Positions 43,565-55,006 of a DNA stretch of 64,000 bases are shown here, piece after piece. The number at the start of each line of letters is the position of its first letter. Within the stretch, counting starts at the first letter, position 1. The position numbers and the translations under genes were made by a program. Below the pieces are notes generated by a model that had not been told where the DNA came from, did no database searches, and saw nothing but the letters and a program-made list of their open reading frames with translations. The stretch is from Bubalus kerabau (taxonomy: Eukaryota; Chordata; Mammalia; Artiodactyla; Bovidae). The stretch covers positions 116,870,001-116,934,000 of the forward strand of contig NC_073624.1 in the NCBI RefSeq assembly GCF_029407905.1, read 5' to 3'.

Positions 43565-46375
43565 GGAACCTGGAATGTCAGGTCCATGAATCAAGGCAAA
43601 TGGAAGTGGTCAAACAAGAGATGGCAAGAGTGCATGTCGACATTCTAGGAATCAGTGAACTAAAATGGACTGGAATGGGTGAATTTAACTCACATAGCCA
43701 TTATATCTACTACTGCGGGAAGGAATCCCTTAGTAGAAATGGAGTAGCCATCATGGTCAACAAGAGAGTCTGAAATACAGTACTTGGATGCAATCTCAAA
43801 AACAACAGAGCGATCTGTTTGTTTCCAAGGCAAACCATTCAATATCACAGTAATTCAAGTCTATGCCCCAACCAGTAACGCTGAAGAAGCTGAAGTTGAA
43901 TGGTTTAATGAAGACCTACAAGACCTTTTAGAACTAACACTCAAAAAAGACGTCCTTTTCATTATAGGGGACTGGAATGCAAAAGTAGGAAGTCAGGAAA
44001 CACCTGGAGTAACAGGCAAATTTGGCCTTGGAGTATGGAATGAAGCAGGGCAAAGGCTTATAGAGTTTTGCCAAGAGAACACACTGGTCATAGCAAACAC
44101 TCTCTTCCAACAACACAAGAGAAGACTCTACACATGGACATCACCAGATGGTCAATACTGAAATCAGATTGATTATATTCTTTGCAGCCAAAGATGGAGA
44201 CGCTCTATACAGTCAGCAAAAACAAGACCAGGAGCTGACTGTGGCTCAGATCATGAACTCCTTATTGCCAAATTCAGACTTAAATTGAAGAAAGTAGGAA
44301 AAACCACTAGACCATTCAGGTATGACCTAAGTCAAATTCCTTATGATTATACAGTGGAAGTGAGAAATAGATTTAAAGGACTAGATCTGATAGACAGAGT
44401 GCCTGATGAACTATGGACGGAGGTTCATGACATTGTACAGGAGACAGGGATCAAGACCATCCCCATGGAAAAGAAATGCAAAAAAGCAAAATGGCTGTCT
44501 GAGGAGGCCTTACAAATAGCTGTGAAAAGAAGAGAAGCAAAAAGCAAAGGAGAAAAGGAAAGATATACCTATTTGACTGCAGAGTTCCAAAGAATAGCAA
44601 GGAGAGATAAGAAACCCTTCCTCAGTGACCAATGCAAAGAAATAGGGGAAAACAACAGAATGGGAAAGACTAGAGATCTCTTCAAGAAAATTAGAGATAC
44701 CAAGGAAACATTTCATGCAAAGGTGGGCTCGATAAAGGACAGAAATGGTATGGACCTAACAGAAGCAGAAGATATTAAGAAGAGGTGGCAAGAATACACA
44801 GAAGAACTGTACAAAAAAGAGCTTCACGAGCCAGATAATCACAATGGTGTGATCACTCACCTAGAGTCAGACATCCTGGAATGTGAAGTCAAGTGGGCCT
44901 TAGAAGGCATCACTATGAACAAATCTAGTGGAGATGATGGAATTCCAGTTGAGCTCTTTCAAATCCTGAAAGATGATGCTGTGAAAGTGCTGCACTCAAC
45001 ATGCCAGCAAATTTGGAAAACTCAGCAGTGGCCACAGGACTGGAAAAGTTCAGTTTTCATTCCAATCCCAAAGAAAGGCAATGCCAAAGAATGCTCAAAC
45101 TACTGCACAATTGCACTCATCTCACATGCTAGTAAAGAAATGCTCAAAATCCCCCAAGCCAGGCTTCAGCAATATGTGAACCGTGAACTTCCTGATGTTC
45201 AAGCTGGTTTTAGAAAAGGCAGAGGAACCAGAGATCAAATTGCCAACATCTGCTGGATCATTGAAAAGTCAAGAGAGTTCCAGAAAAACATCTATTTCTG
45301 CTTTATTGACTATGCCAAAGCCTTTGACTGGGTGGATCACAATATACTGTGGAAAATCCTTCAAGAGATGGGAATACCATACCACCTGACCTGCCTCTTG
45401 AGAAATCTGTATGCGGGTCAGGAAGCAACAGTTAGAACTGGACATGGAACAACAGACTGGTTCCAAATAGGAAAAGGAGTACGTCAAGGTTGTATATTGT
45501 CACCCTGCTAATTTAACTTCTATGCAGAGTACATCATGAGAAACGCTGGGCTGGAAGAAGCACAAGCTGGAATCAAGATTTCTGGGAGATATATCAATAA
45601 CCTCAGATATGCAGATGACACCACACTTATGGCAGAAAGTGAAGAGGAACTAAAAAGCCTCTTGATGAAAGTGAAAGAGGAGAGTGAAAAAGTTGGCTTA
45701 AAGCTCAACATTCATAAAACTAAAATCATGGTATCTGGTCCCATCACTGCATAGGAAATAGAAGGGGAAACAGTGGAAATAGTGTCAGACTTTGTTTTTT
45801 TGGGCTCCAAAATCACTGCAGATGGTGACTGCAGCCATGAAATGAAAAGATGCTTACCCCTTGGTAGGAAAGTTATGACCAACCTAGATAGCCTATTAAA
45901 CAGCAGAGACATTACTTTGCCAACAAAGGTCCGTCTAGTCAAGGCTATGGTTTTTCCAGTGGTCATGTATGGGTGTGAGGGTTGGTCTGTGAAGAAAGCT
46001 GAGCACTGAAGAATTGATGCTTTTGAATTGTGTTGGAGAAGACTCTTGGGAGTCCCTTGGACTGCAAGGAGATCCAAACAGTCCATTCTAAAGGAGATCA
46101 GTACCGGGTGTTCATTGGAAGGACTGATGCTAAAGCTGAAACTCCAGTACTTTGGCCACCTCATGAGAAGAGTTGACTCATTGGAAAAGACCCTGATGCT
46201 GGGAGGGATTGAGGGCATGAGGAAAAGGGGACGACAGAGGATGAGATGGATGGATGGCATCACCGACTCAATGGATATGAGTTTGAGTGTGCTCCAGGAG
46301 TTGGTGATGGACAGGGAGGCCTGGCGTGCTGAGATTCATGGGGTCGCAAAGAGTTGGACACAACTGAGTGACTGA
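43565..46375 (+). pseudogene. BovB endonuclease/reverse-transcriptase ORF, disrupted
   Basis: The frame is set by the 408-codon stretch 44,285-45,511 and flanking pieces. Endonuclease motifs: ISELKWTG, VYAPTS, GDWNAKVG (about 43,967) and SDHELL (about 44,248). RT motifs: FIDYAKAFD (45,302-45,328), RQGCILSPC (about 45,483-45,508) and YADD (45,608-45,619). Lesions: a 1-bp loss near 43,600 and a 2-bp loss near 43,813, which together restore the frame; in-frame stops at 44,159 (TGA), 45,509 (TAA), 45,752 (TAG) and 46,007 (TGA); and loss of one Trp codon near 46,032. The stop at 45,509 separates RQGCILSP from YADD, so no active RT can be made. All the catalytic motifs themselves look intact. Confidence 0.9.
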
Positions 46376-46404
46376 ACTGAGTGACTGAACTGAATAATGA
46401 ATGA

Positions 46405-46480
46405 TGTTGAACATCCTTTCATATTGGCTATCAGTGTGTCTTCTTAAGAGAAATGTCCATTTAGATATTTCCCCTATAAA
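46405..46480 (-). mobile_element. Second L1, remaining piece
   Basis: TGTTGAACATCCTTTCATATTG and AGAGAAATGTCCATTTAG continue the L1 interrupted at 42,889. Confidence 0.85.
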
Positions 46481-47349
46481 ATACAAGAGACATGTGCTCC
46501 TCTTTCTTGGTATTTCCAGCTGAGCTCATTGCCCTTACAAACTCAACCCAAACCAGTTTTGGAAGCAACCCCAATTATGGTCATAGCCCTGGCAGCTCTT
46601 TGTGGGGTAGATTTAAGGAGCCCTGCGAGAGTCTTGCTCTCCTCTGCACATCTGCCTCACCTGCTTCCTTCTTTCAGTCTGAACCTCCCTTGTGCCTGCC
46701 ATCCTATTGGTCTGCTGTGCTTGAGAGACTGGTGCATCTAGCTCTGGGCCTCATTCCTCTCTGAGCATTCCTGTTTCCCCTGGTTTTCCTGTTCATCTCT
46801 CATGTCAGCGTCTTTGGGTCAACCATAACCTGGTTGTACTTTAATCAGTGTTTCTCTGCAGCCTTAGCAAGGTCTAGCTAATTAGCTGTAGCCAATCTAG
46901 TAGTCGCAAATGTACTCTTAGGTGCTTACACATTACACATTTTTTCTGCAGCTCTTCCAGGCCCAGGTAGAACTAGGTATCTAGGAATGTCGAGTGCTAG
47001 AGGGCTGTGAAATTTCACGATCACATTTGGGCCATGGGCTGCCACAAGGAGTTACCCTGTTCTGTGCAAGAATGGGGAGGGACCAGGCACCTTTCTTCCT
47101 GGGTCATCTGGGCTTCTGACTTTTCTCTCTTATGACTCAGGGATTGATGTCCAGTGGGAATCTCTTTAAACAACCTCAGAAAATCCGGCTGGGGTCTGTT
47201 GCCACTCCTGTCTTCCCCAGTCCTAGATGAGGAGCAGTAGCTGGCATGGGTCCTTGTCCCTTTTAACAGGGAATTCACACCACCCCTTTTTGACTGACAT
47301 TCACTGTACCTTTATAGTTGATTTCTCAAATGAGATCACCTCTTAAATT
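46481..47349. other. Unique DNA, no gene recognised
   Basis: About 0.87 kb. Two overlapping + frames (46,492-46,764 and 46,529-46,741) have ordinary composition but no recognisable family. Confidence 0.45.
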
Positions 47350-47470
47350 TTTTTCTGGCTGTGCCACAGGGCATGCAGGATCTTATCAATAGTTCCCTGA
47401 CCAGGGCTGGAACCAGTGCCCCCTTCAATTGAAGCAGAGTCTTAACCACTGGATTGCTAGGGAAGTCCTG
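47350..47470 (-). mobile_element. CHR-2-type SINE
   Basis: Reverse: TTTCTGGCTGTGCCACAGGG, AGTTCCCTGACCAGGGCTGG, CTTAACCACTGGATTGCTAG, GGAAGTCCTG. Confidence 0.8.
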
Positions 47471-49664
47471 AGATCTCCTCTTAATCTCACATATGGTTTA
47501 AACTTAGAGGAGTGAACTAATTCTGTGCCCTTGCTATTCACTCTTTTGAGCTTGATCTTAGGCAGTCAGCTGTTGAGACTGAAGAAAAGTTATTTTCATA
47601 TTGGCAGCCTGGAGATTTGACAAGCTTTCTACAAGATACCAAACATCCAATACATAAAGCTTTCACAATTTTGGCTCAATGCATATACAAGGTTGTAAAT
47701 GCTATGAACCATTACAAAACTACCCTACTTTGTTTATATTAAAAAAATAAAAATCCTTATAGGTTAACTTTTTTCCTTCATTCAAAATGGTAATAGTTTT
47801 AATGAGTCCCATAGTGGGAGGTGGGGGGTGGTTATTGGCAATTGAAAATATCTAGTTTGTTGAATAAAAGAAAGTTAGTAAGAAATGTGTGTTGCTTTTC
47901 AACCACTAATGTTAATCTGCAGGCATATTTGAGTAGCAGCAACATAGTACTGCTTCTTCTTAGTGTTCACTGATTCTAATTCTCAGGTCGAATCACTTGA
48001 ATCCTAGAGATTAGGGTTGCTTATCGTTGCTGGAGACTCTTGTCTTTCCTTACTTTACTCTCTCTTGCCAGGATTATGGGGAGCACTGACCCTGCTTTGC
48101 TGAAATTCCAATGAGGCAATATCTTATAAAAATGATCATGCGAGGTATAAGACTGGCTAGTAAAAGGGCAGGGTTACAGGCTTCTAAAAACCACTGCAAT
48201 TCATAGTTCTCCCTTATTGCTGGTCTCTCCCCTTCTTTTATTATTATTATTTTTTTTTTCCAGTTGGAGGGAGTATTGAGACTGGGACTTCAAAATCATT
48301 GTTGGCCTGGGGTAGCCAGTAAGACGGTATGAAGCAACTGTTCTACAGGGTGGCCAAAACATAAGGGTAAAAGACAGCCATGTCTTTTTCTGATTTTGAT
48401 TGGTTTGCAATAACTCCAGATTCATAAGCACATTGTCTAAGCTTGCTTTTTCAAAGTCTCATTAATCTTTGCTAATGGTTCATCTCCTGCTTCTAAACAT
48501 GCCCTCATCCCACGCTCTGCCCCGTGCTCAGCAACTCTAAAGCATATTCTTTTCTCAATTCAAGAGAATCGGAATGGAAGATTCCCGAGTTGGTGCTTGT
48601 TCAGGAGCTTTTCAAAATGAATCATTAGAGTGTGGGGATTTGTTGTGGATGACGGGTCAGGTAATTATCTAGTGTCAGAACTCAGGTCTTTACATAGAAT
48701 TCAAGCCCAGGCCCTGACACAAAAGCCTGTCATTTGGGAGTGATCAAAATGATGTCGCCTTAGTCTCTCTCCTTAATCCTTTGGGAATGTCTCTCTCCCC
48801 AGCTAACCTTCCCTGTTATTCCAAAGGTGACTTGGGGGTAAGATGGAAGTCCATGAGCTGAGGACTGAATACAGAGCTCCATTTCCACCCATCTTTAATA
48901 TCCAATGGGTCTGAATACCCATCTTTAATCTCTTTTCTCTCAAATGGCAAGGACGTCCATCTGGTTAGCCCTGAGGTTAAACGATTTGTCCAAGTGGCCA
49001 CATGAGTCACTCCCAGACCACGCACTGTAAGTTGTCTCCAGCACAAGTCTCTAAAGAATTGAGCATCTATTTTTTTCTGGGAAATAGGGGTTTAGTTTTA
49101 GGATGGTTTCTTTCTTTTCATTTTTAGCAGATGCTACAGTTGAGTCCTTGGTGAGTTCAAGCTGTCACCCCCTGTTTGGCTGGCAGGAGTGCCTTGCGTT
49201 CAATAACTTTCATGTCTGAATGGCCCCAAATAGAAACATCAGCCCTGGAACTGTTTCCTAGTTTGAAAAGTTTAGCTTGTCAGATTAGATTTACACTGGC
49301 TGAATTAAAGTTTATGGAAAGTAATCCAAGACAACCAAATGAGGGCATTTCTCCCAAATATTATGATGATTAGAGGAGAGAAATAAATGAAGAATTTATC
49401 TGGAAGAGAGTTGAGCTGAGGGAGAGAAAGAAAGCATCAGAAAGAAAAGGGCCTGAGAAACTAGCAGGAGCTGGTTTCCCCTGTGATTTGAGTGTTCACA
49501 CTTTATTTGTGTATCATTGTCCTTTTTCAGATATGCCACCTGCAAGATGAGAACAGAAGGACCAAGGAAAACACCTTCCTGTTTTCATCTCCCAGACATG
49601 CAGAGGGTCCCAGATGCCCTCCTTTGAAGAAGAATCCCTAACACTTCCTCCACTCTTCTCAGGT
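47471..49664. other. Unique DNA, no gene recognised
   Basis: About 2.2 kb, mostly AT-rich. Contains a short (TTA)n/T tract at 48,237-48,260 and CCCATCTTTAAT twice near 48,890 and 48,918. No protein family or repeat recognised. Confidence 0.45.
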
Positions 49665-49880
49665 AATTGTGCTAAGTACTTTACACGTCTCATTTAATCC
49701 TATCTGCATCGCTTTGAGGACAGTGGATCAGTATCCCCATTTGGAAGACATGGGGCTAAGGTTTATAGAAGTTAAATCACGCAAGGTCCCACGTCCAAGG
49801 AAAAGTGAGGCTTTGAAGTCATTCCTGCCTGATTCCAGACTCTGTGCTCATAAGCGTGTTCAGTGCTGTCTACATTCTTG
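49665..49880 (-). mobile_element. MIR SINE, antisense
   Basis: Reverse MIR: GTGCTAAGTACTTTACACG, TCTCATTTAATCCTATCTGC, GTATCCCCATTTGGAAGAC, AAGTTAAATCACGCAAGGTC, CTGATTCCAGACTCTGTGC. Confidence 0.78.
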
Positions 49881-49922
49881 GCAGGGGATGTCAGTCCTGT
49901 GCTCCTTTCATGACCAGTCCAG

Positions 49923-49994
49923 GGACCGTAAAGTGACAAGTTAGCTCTGGGTCAGCAAGGACCATAAAGTGGCAAAATAGCTCTGGGTCAGCAA
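49923..49994. repeat. Two-copy 36-bp tandem duplication
   Basis: Copies 49,923-49,958 and 49,959-49,994 both begin GGACC and end TAGCTCTGGGTCAGCAA. About five differences by eye. Confidence 0.85.
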
Positions 49995-51045
49995 GGCGAC
50001 AGAGACATCCCCCTAAAATACATCATTCACCAGGCCAGTCCTTTCACTAGGGTGTAGTAAACTTACATTTTCCTTCAAGTACTTTTTGTACGGGGTTAAA
50101 GAAAAGTTATCAACATAAACAGGATCATAGAAGAGAACATTTTAGTAGTTTAGTATCAGTCTGTTAATCAGCAGGTATCTCTTAATGTCATGCTCTGTTC
50201 TAAAAGTTGTAAAAGGTGCACAGGATTGAAATGGTGTCTTGGTGCCACATCTGGGTCCTTGACGAGAACGTATAAGCTCCAGACGACACCAGACTATTAA
50301 GGGTCTAGAAGCATAAGTTTCAGTGCTAAGTGCTTTGATTCCGAGTGTTAAGGATGCTCGGGGAAGCGGATGGTTTGTGTGGATCTTTAATGTGCTGTTT
50401 TGAAGAACATAGAACTGCCGCGTCTTAGAGAATTGAAAGAATTTACTAATAGAAAGTAGAAGGAAATGAGGCACTGAAGAGAAAAGCTGTTATTATTATT
50501 GATTACATGCTGATCACAACTGCAGTGGTAAACAGGGTATAACCTAGGGGACTGCTAGAAATATCGGAGTGGGCTTGTATTGCACATGACAATGTGCGCC
50601 AGATCAGCTCATCTGTGGTGTCAACATCAGGCAAGTGGATGGCGTATGTCAAATTCAGTTTTGTGTGCTGTTTGCAAAATGTTTAACCCATTGGATTATT
50701 GTGAAGTGATTTTTCTACCAGTCACTTCTCATGCAAAATGTTAGTTTGTTTCCTCGTATCAACCAATTCCCCACTCTCAGGATACTAACTGGGTCCCCTA
50801 CAAATCAATTCATTTCTGACACCAGCCACGCAGGGTTAGCACAGACCCCAGAGGTTAAGAGCTCGGTCCTGCAGGACTAGGAGTAGAGTACGTCCTCCAC
50901 GTACTTTCAGATGCCAGTCTCAGGTCTCAGACCCTCTGTACTTCTGACCAGCTGGCTAGAAATTGGAAGTTCCTGTGGCGTGCTTCTCAGGTTTGCTAAT
51001 GTGCTGTAATATTTCACAGAATTCAGGGAAACACTTTACTAACAG
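49995..51045. other. Unique DNA, no gene recognised
   Basis: About 1.05 kb. The 110-codon - strand frame (50,142-50,474) has no recognisable domain. Confidence 0.45.
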
Positions 51046-51230
51046 GATCCTCTGTCCATGGGGATTCTGCAGGCAAGAATACTGGAGTGGGTTGCCATGC
51101 CTTCCTCCCCACCCAGGAATTGAAGAGATTCCCAGGAGATCCCCACAGCAGATCTTCCCCACCCAGGAAGTGAGCCTTCATCTTCTGCACTGGCAGATTC
51201 TTTACCACTAGCGCCACCTGGGAAGCCCCT
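51046..51230 (-). mobile_element. Bov-tA SINE with internal duplication
   Basis: Reverse Bov-tA: CTCTGTCCATGGGGATTCTG, AATACTGGAGTGGGTTGCC, TTTACCACTAGCGCCACC and TGGGAAGCCCC at the head. The middle repeats TCCCCACCCAGGAA/TCCCCACCCAGGAAG around GAGATTCCCAGGAGATCCCC, an extra segment not seen in the other copies. Confidence 0.88.
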
Positions 51231-51611
51231 TACTTACTGCTACCAGTTTATTATAAAGGAGATAAATGAACAACTGGAGAATGAGGGATAAAGGCTAAGG
51301 TCTAGAAGAATCTGGAGCACAGGAGCTCTATCCCTGTGAAGTTGGGGAGCACCACCCATCTGGCACATGAGAGTGTCTGCCAACTCAGAAGCACCCTAAA
51401 CCCTGTCACTTAGGAGGTTTTATGGCAGTTCCCCTGTGTAGACATGATGATTAAATCCTTGACCATTGGTGACTGAACTCAATCTCCAACTCCTCTTCCA
51501 TCCCCAGAGGTTTGGGATGGGACTGAAAGTTCAAGCTTCCAATCAGGACTTCGTCTTTCTGCTAACCAGTCCCCATCCTGAAGCTATCTAGGACCCCCTC
51601 AGCCAAGAATT
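51231..51611. other. Unique DNA
   Basis: About 0.4 kb without a recognised feature. Confidence 0.45.
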
Positions 51612-51743
51612 AGTGAAAGTGAAAGTGAAGTCGCTCAGTCGTGTCTGACTCTTAGCGACCCCATGGACTACAGCCCACCAGGCCCTCCGTCCATGGGATT
51701 TTCCAGGCAAGAGTACTGGAGTGGGGTGCCATTGCCTTCTCCA
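51612..51743 (-). mobile_element. BovA single-unit SINE
   Basis: Reverse: GTGAAAGTGAAAGTGAAGTC then one BovA unit ending GGGGTGCCATTGCCTTCTCC. This is the 5' unit of a BOV-A2 with its linker; the second unit is missing. It lies about 25 bp from the H2B fragment. Confidence 0.9.
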
Positions 51744-51768
51744 TTAACAGTGGCTAGGCATATTATAT

Positions 51769-51921
51769 TTACTTGGAGCTGGTATACTTGGTGACAGCCT
51801 TAGTGCCCTCGGACACGGTGTGCTTGGCCAGCTCCCCAGGTAGCAGCAAGCGCACGGCGGTCTGGATCTCCCTGGATGTGATAGTCAAGCGCTTGTTGTA
51901 ATGTGCCAGGTGCGATGCCTC
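51769..51921 (-). pseudogene. Histone H2B C-terminal fragment
   Basis: On the - strand, 50 codons and a TAA stop read as the C-terminal end of core histone H2B, from the EAS of the long central helix through HYNKR, TSREIQTAVRLLLPGELAKH and the terminal AVTKYTSSK. About three residues differ from the usual mammalian sequence (H for R, L for S and T for A). No frameshift or internal stop within the fragment. The N-terminal two thirds, including the start codon, are absent. The conserved histone 3' stem-loop is not visible in the 25 bp between the stop and the neighbouring SINE. It is probably a broken retro- or segmental copy; with no promoter or start it cannot make H2B. Confidence 0.9.
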
Positions 51922-52105
51922 CTTATCTCATACCAAAAATACTCTTATCATTCAGGGAATTCCAGGTGTTTCGGGAACTCTGTGTCAGGAACATGGGGAA
52001 AAGACCAAATGTAAATTTCTTATTACTTGTGAATTTTCAGTTTGAGCTTATCTTATTTTTACCTACCTGCTACTTGCATGGATTCCTTGAAATTGAAAAG
52101 TTTTT

Positions 52106-52520
52106 AGATTTTATGTTTATTTTGAAATCATTTCAAACTTAGAAATTTTAATCATAGTACAAAGAACTAACTCTCTAAACCCACCTGGATTAACCTGCTT
52201 TAATATTTTTGCTTCATTTACCTTTACTCTCTCTCCTTTTGTCTACCTTTATTTCTCTACTATTTTAGAGTTAGTTTCAGACATCATACCCCTTTATCCC
52301 TTATAGAATGCTAGTACCATCATCCCTTACCATTATCACATGACATTTAACATAGACTATATTCAAATTTTGACATTTGTCCTAATAATGCTTTTATATC
52401 AGTTTATTTTCTCTCTGAACCAGGTTCCAATCCAGGACCTCAGACTATATTTTAATCTCCTACATTTGAACAATTCCTCAATTTGGTCTTTTATGACATT
52501 GCTTTTTTCTTTTTTTTTAC
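52106..52520 (-). mobile_element. Old L1 relic, antisense
   Basis: TTTATTTTGAAATCATTTC, AATCATAGTACAAAGAACTA, GGTTCCAATCCAGGACCTC and CAATTTGGTCTTTTATGAC follow the order of the reverse L1M-type 3' sequence. Diverged; subfamily not assigned. Confidence 0.6.
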
Positions 52521-52617
52521 TTTGAGGTGTACAAACCAGATGCTTGGGTAGAAACTGCCTTCTATGCTATTTAGTTGAATTAATGGATTCTTATTTTTTG
52601 TTAAGTATGTTATAATC

Positions 52618-53339
52618 CAGTACCACCCTTATGGCAGAAAGCAAAGAAGAACTAAAGAGCCTTTGGATGAAAGTGAAATAGGAGAGTGGAAAAGTTGGCT
52701 TAAAGCTCAACATTCAGAAAACTAAGATCATGGCATCTGGTCCCATCACTTCATGGCAAATAGATGGGAAAACAATGGAAACAGTGAGAGACTTTATGTT
52801 GTGAGGCTCTAGAATCACTGAAGATGGTGACTGCAGCCATGAAATGAAAAGACGCTTGCTCCTTGGAAGAAAAGCTATGACCAACCTAGACAGCATATTA
52901 AAAAGCAGAGACATTTCTCTGCCAACAAAGGTTTTTCCATGGTCATGTATGGATGTGAGAGTTGGACTATAAAGAAAGCTGAGCACCAAAGAATTGATAC
53001 TTTTGAACCGAGGTGTTGGAGAAGACTCTTGAGAGTCCCTTGGACTGCAAGGAGATCCAACCAGACTATCCTAAAGGAAATCAGTCCTGAATGTTTCTTT
53101 GGAAGGACTGATGTTGAAGCTGAAACTCCAATACTTTGGCCACCTGATGGGAAGAACTGACTCATTTGAAAAGACCCTCATGCTGGGAAAGATTGAGGGC
53201 AGGAGGAGAAGGGGACGACAGAGGATGAGATGGATGGATGGTATCACCAACTCAATGGACATGAGTTTGAGTAGGCTCTGGGAGTTGGTGATGGACACGG
53301 TCCCAAAGAGTCAGACACGACTGAGTGACTGAACTGACT
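52618..53339 (+). mobile_element. BovB LINE 3' end
   Basis: Sense, 5'-truncated just after YADD: ACCCTTATGGCAGAAAGC to CGACTGAGTGACTGAACTGA. It has several small deletions relative to the 43-46 kb copy (for example near 52,930 and 53,295), and short frames only. Confidence 0.93.
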
Positions 53340-53429
53340 ATCAGTTCATTCATTTTGAAGCTCTACTTGTTCCAGATTAGGTCAGTGGGTGCCCCTAAAG
53401 CGGCTCCTGAGTCTTTCTGACCTATCTCT

Positions 53430-53808
53430 TCTATTAGTCTGTTTGCTGCCATGACAAAACACTACGGACTAGACGGCTTAAGTAGTAGCAGAAATGTCTT
53501 TCTCACATCTCTAGAGGCTGGGAATTCCCGGTGCTGGTCTATTTGGTTCCTTATGAGAGCTCTCTTCCTGGCTCACAGATGGCCGTCTTTGCTCTGAATC
53601 CTGATGTTGTGGAAAGAGAAATCTAGCATCTCTTTTTCTTCTTCTAAGGCCACAAGCCCTATTGGATTAGGGTCCTGTCCTCATGACATCACCTAACCTT
53701 TATCAACTTCTCATAGATCCTAGCTCCAAATGCAGTTACCTTGGGGGTTAAGGCTTCAACATATGATTTATGAAGGGACACAGACTTTCTTTCAGTCCGT
53801 AACATCTC
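53430..53808 (-). mobile_element. MLT1-type MaLR LTR
   Basis: Reverse LTR: TATTAGTCTGTTTGCTGCC, CTAGAGGCTGGGAATTCC, GATTAGGGTCCTGTCCTC, TTCAACATATGATTTATG and GAAGGGACACAG. A solo relic. Confidence 0.75.
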
Positions 53809-54097
53809 CTATCATTATTCTGGAGTGCTTCCTTCCTTTTTAGGATAACGATATACTGTAAATGCTTCTCATGTTTCTTTGTCCCAGCCCTCCTTCCTCT
53901 AAGTTCTGGTTCCATTTAACAAGGAATGGTCCTTAGAAACAAGATCTGCAAGGAAGCATTTGTGCAGATCATCTAATGTTGAGCCTCTTCAGACAAAAAA
54001 ATATTGTGAATTGTAAAAGAGTTAGGAAAACTTTCTTGAATTAGAAAGTATGAAGGCATTAGGTTACTTCCTGACGCTTGTCTTAAATGTTTTACTA
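53809..54097. other. Unique DNA
   Basis: About 0.3 kb between an LTR and a BovB fragment. Nothing recognised. Confidence 0.45.
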
Positions 54098-54322
54098 TTG
54101 TTGCTCTTCAGTCACTAAGTTGTGTCTGACTCTTTGCAACTCCATTTTCTGTGGCACGCCAGGCTTCTCTGTCCTTCACTAACTGCTGGAGTTTGCTCAA
54201 GCTCATGTCCATTGAGTTGGTGGTGCTGTCTAACCATCTCATACTCTGCTGCCCTCTTCTCCTTTTACCTTCAATCTTTCCCAGCATCGGGGTCTTTTCC
54301 AGTGAGTCGGCTCTTCGACTCA
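54098..54322 (-). mobile_element. BovB LINE 3' terminal fragment, antisense
   Basis: Reverse: CTTCAGTCACTAAGTTGTG, CAAGCTCATGTCCATTGAG, TCAATCTTTCCCAGCATCG. Older than the neighbours (more differences). Confidence 0.9.
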
Positions 54323-54748
54323 TATTCTATATACAGTATTATTTTTATGTCCGATCAATTGCAAAGCAATAATATGAGAGCCATAGGCTTCATGAAGTGA
54401 GGCTCTGTTGAGTATTGAGTCAGGAGAGTAGAGGAATTGAGAACTAGAAAGAGGTCAGAATGCTGGAAGAGGGTACAGAAAATTGTGGGGCACCCACTTT
54501 TCAGAAAACTTGTAGGAATCAGCAGACAAACAGCCCCATTTTGAAATAACAACTGTACCATCTAAACTTAACCAGTCATAAAGCTCAGTTGACACTCCGA
54601 GGCCAATATGGCCTTAGAGACCAATTGTAGTTTTTAACTTAAGATCCATCTCAAAGATCCAACTTCTCGGTGTAGGATCAGATTTCCCTGCCTTGCACTG
54701 AACTTGGATGATCTTTGTCCATCCTAAATCTTTATATTTCTTATCCTT
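54323..54748. other. Unique DNA
   Basis: About 0.4 kb, no feature recognised. Confidence 0.45.
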
Positions 54749-54759
54749 GCTGATTACTT

Positions 54760-55006
54760 TTCTTGCCTGGAAAATCCCATGGACAGAGGAGTGTGGTAGG
54801 CTGCAGTCCATGGGGTCGCGAAGAGTCAGACACGACTGAGCGACTTCCCTTTCACTTTTCACTTTTATGCATTGGAGAAGGAAATGGCAACCCACTCCAG
54901 TGTTCTTGCCTGGAGAACCCCAGGGACGGGGGAGCCTGGTGGGCTGCCGTCTATGGGGTCTCACAGAGTTGGACACGACTGAAGCGACTTAGCAGCAGCA
55001 GCAGCA
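54760..55006 (+). mobile_element. BOV-A2 SINE, slightly 5'-truncated
   Basis: Sense, from TCTTGCCTGGAAAATCCC to the (AGC)n tail. Target duplication GCTGATTACTT at 54,749-54,759 and 55,007-55,017. The missing 5' 30 bp with intact duplication shows that truncation happened at insertion. Confidence 0.95.

Larger units (their letters stand above)
42902..46392 (+). mobile_element. Near full-length BovB (RTE-clade) LINE
   Basis: About 3.49 kb in sense, inserted in an antisense L1. A 12-bp target duplication, AATAATGAATGA, flanks it at 42,890-42,901 and 46,393-46,404. From left to right: a GC-rich 5' region (42,902-43,560) with a 27-bp stem and duplicated GTCCAAGGTAAG units; an APE-type endonuclease (about 43,565-44,270); an RTE-type reverse transcriptase (about 44,900-45,730); a C-terminal region ending near 46,375; and the ACTGAACTGA tail. 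It is the only copy here that keeps the whole element. BovB encodes the enzyme that copies itself and, by accepted models, the BovA-type SINEs. Confidence 0.95.
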
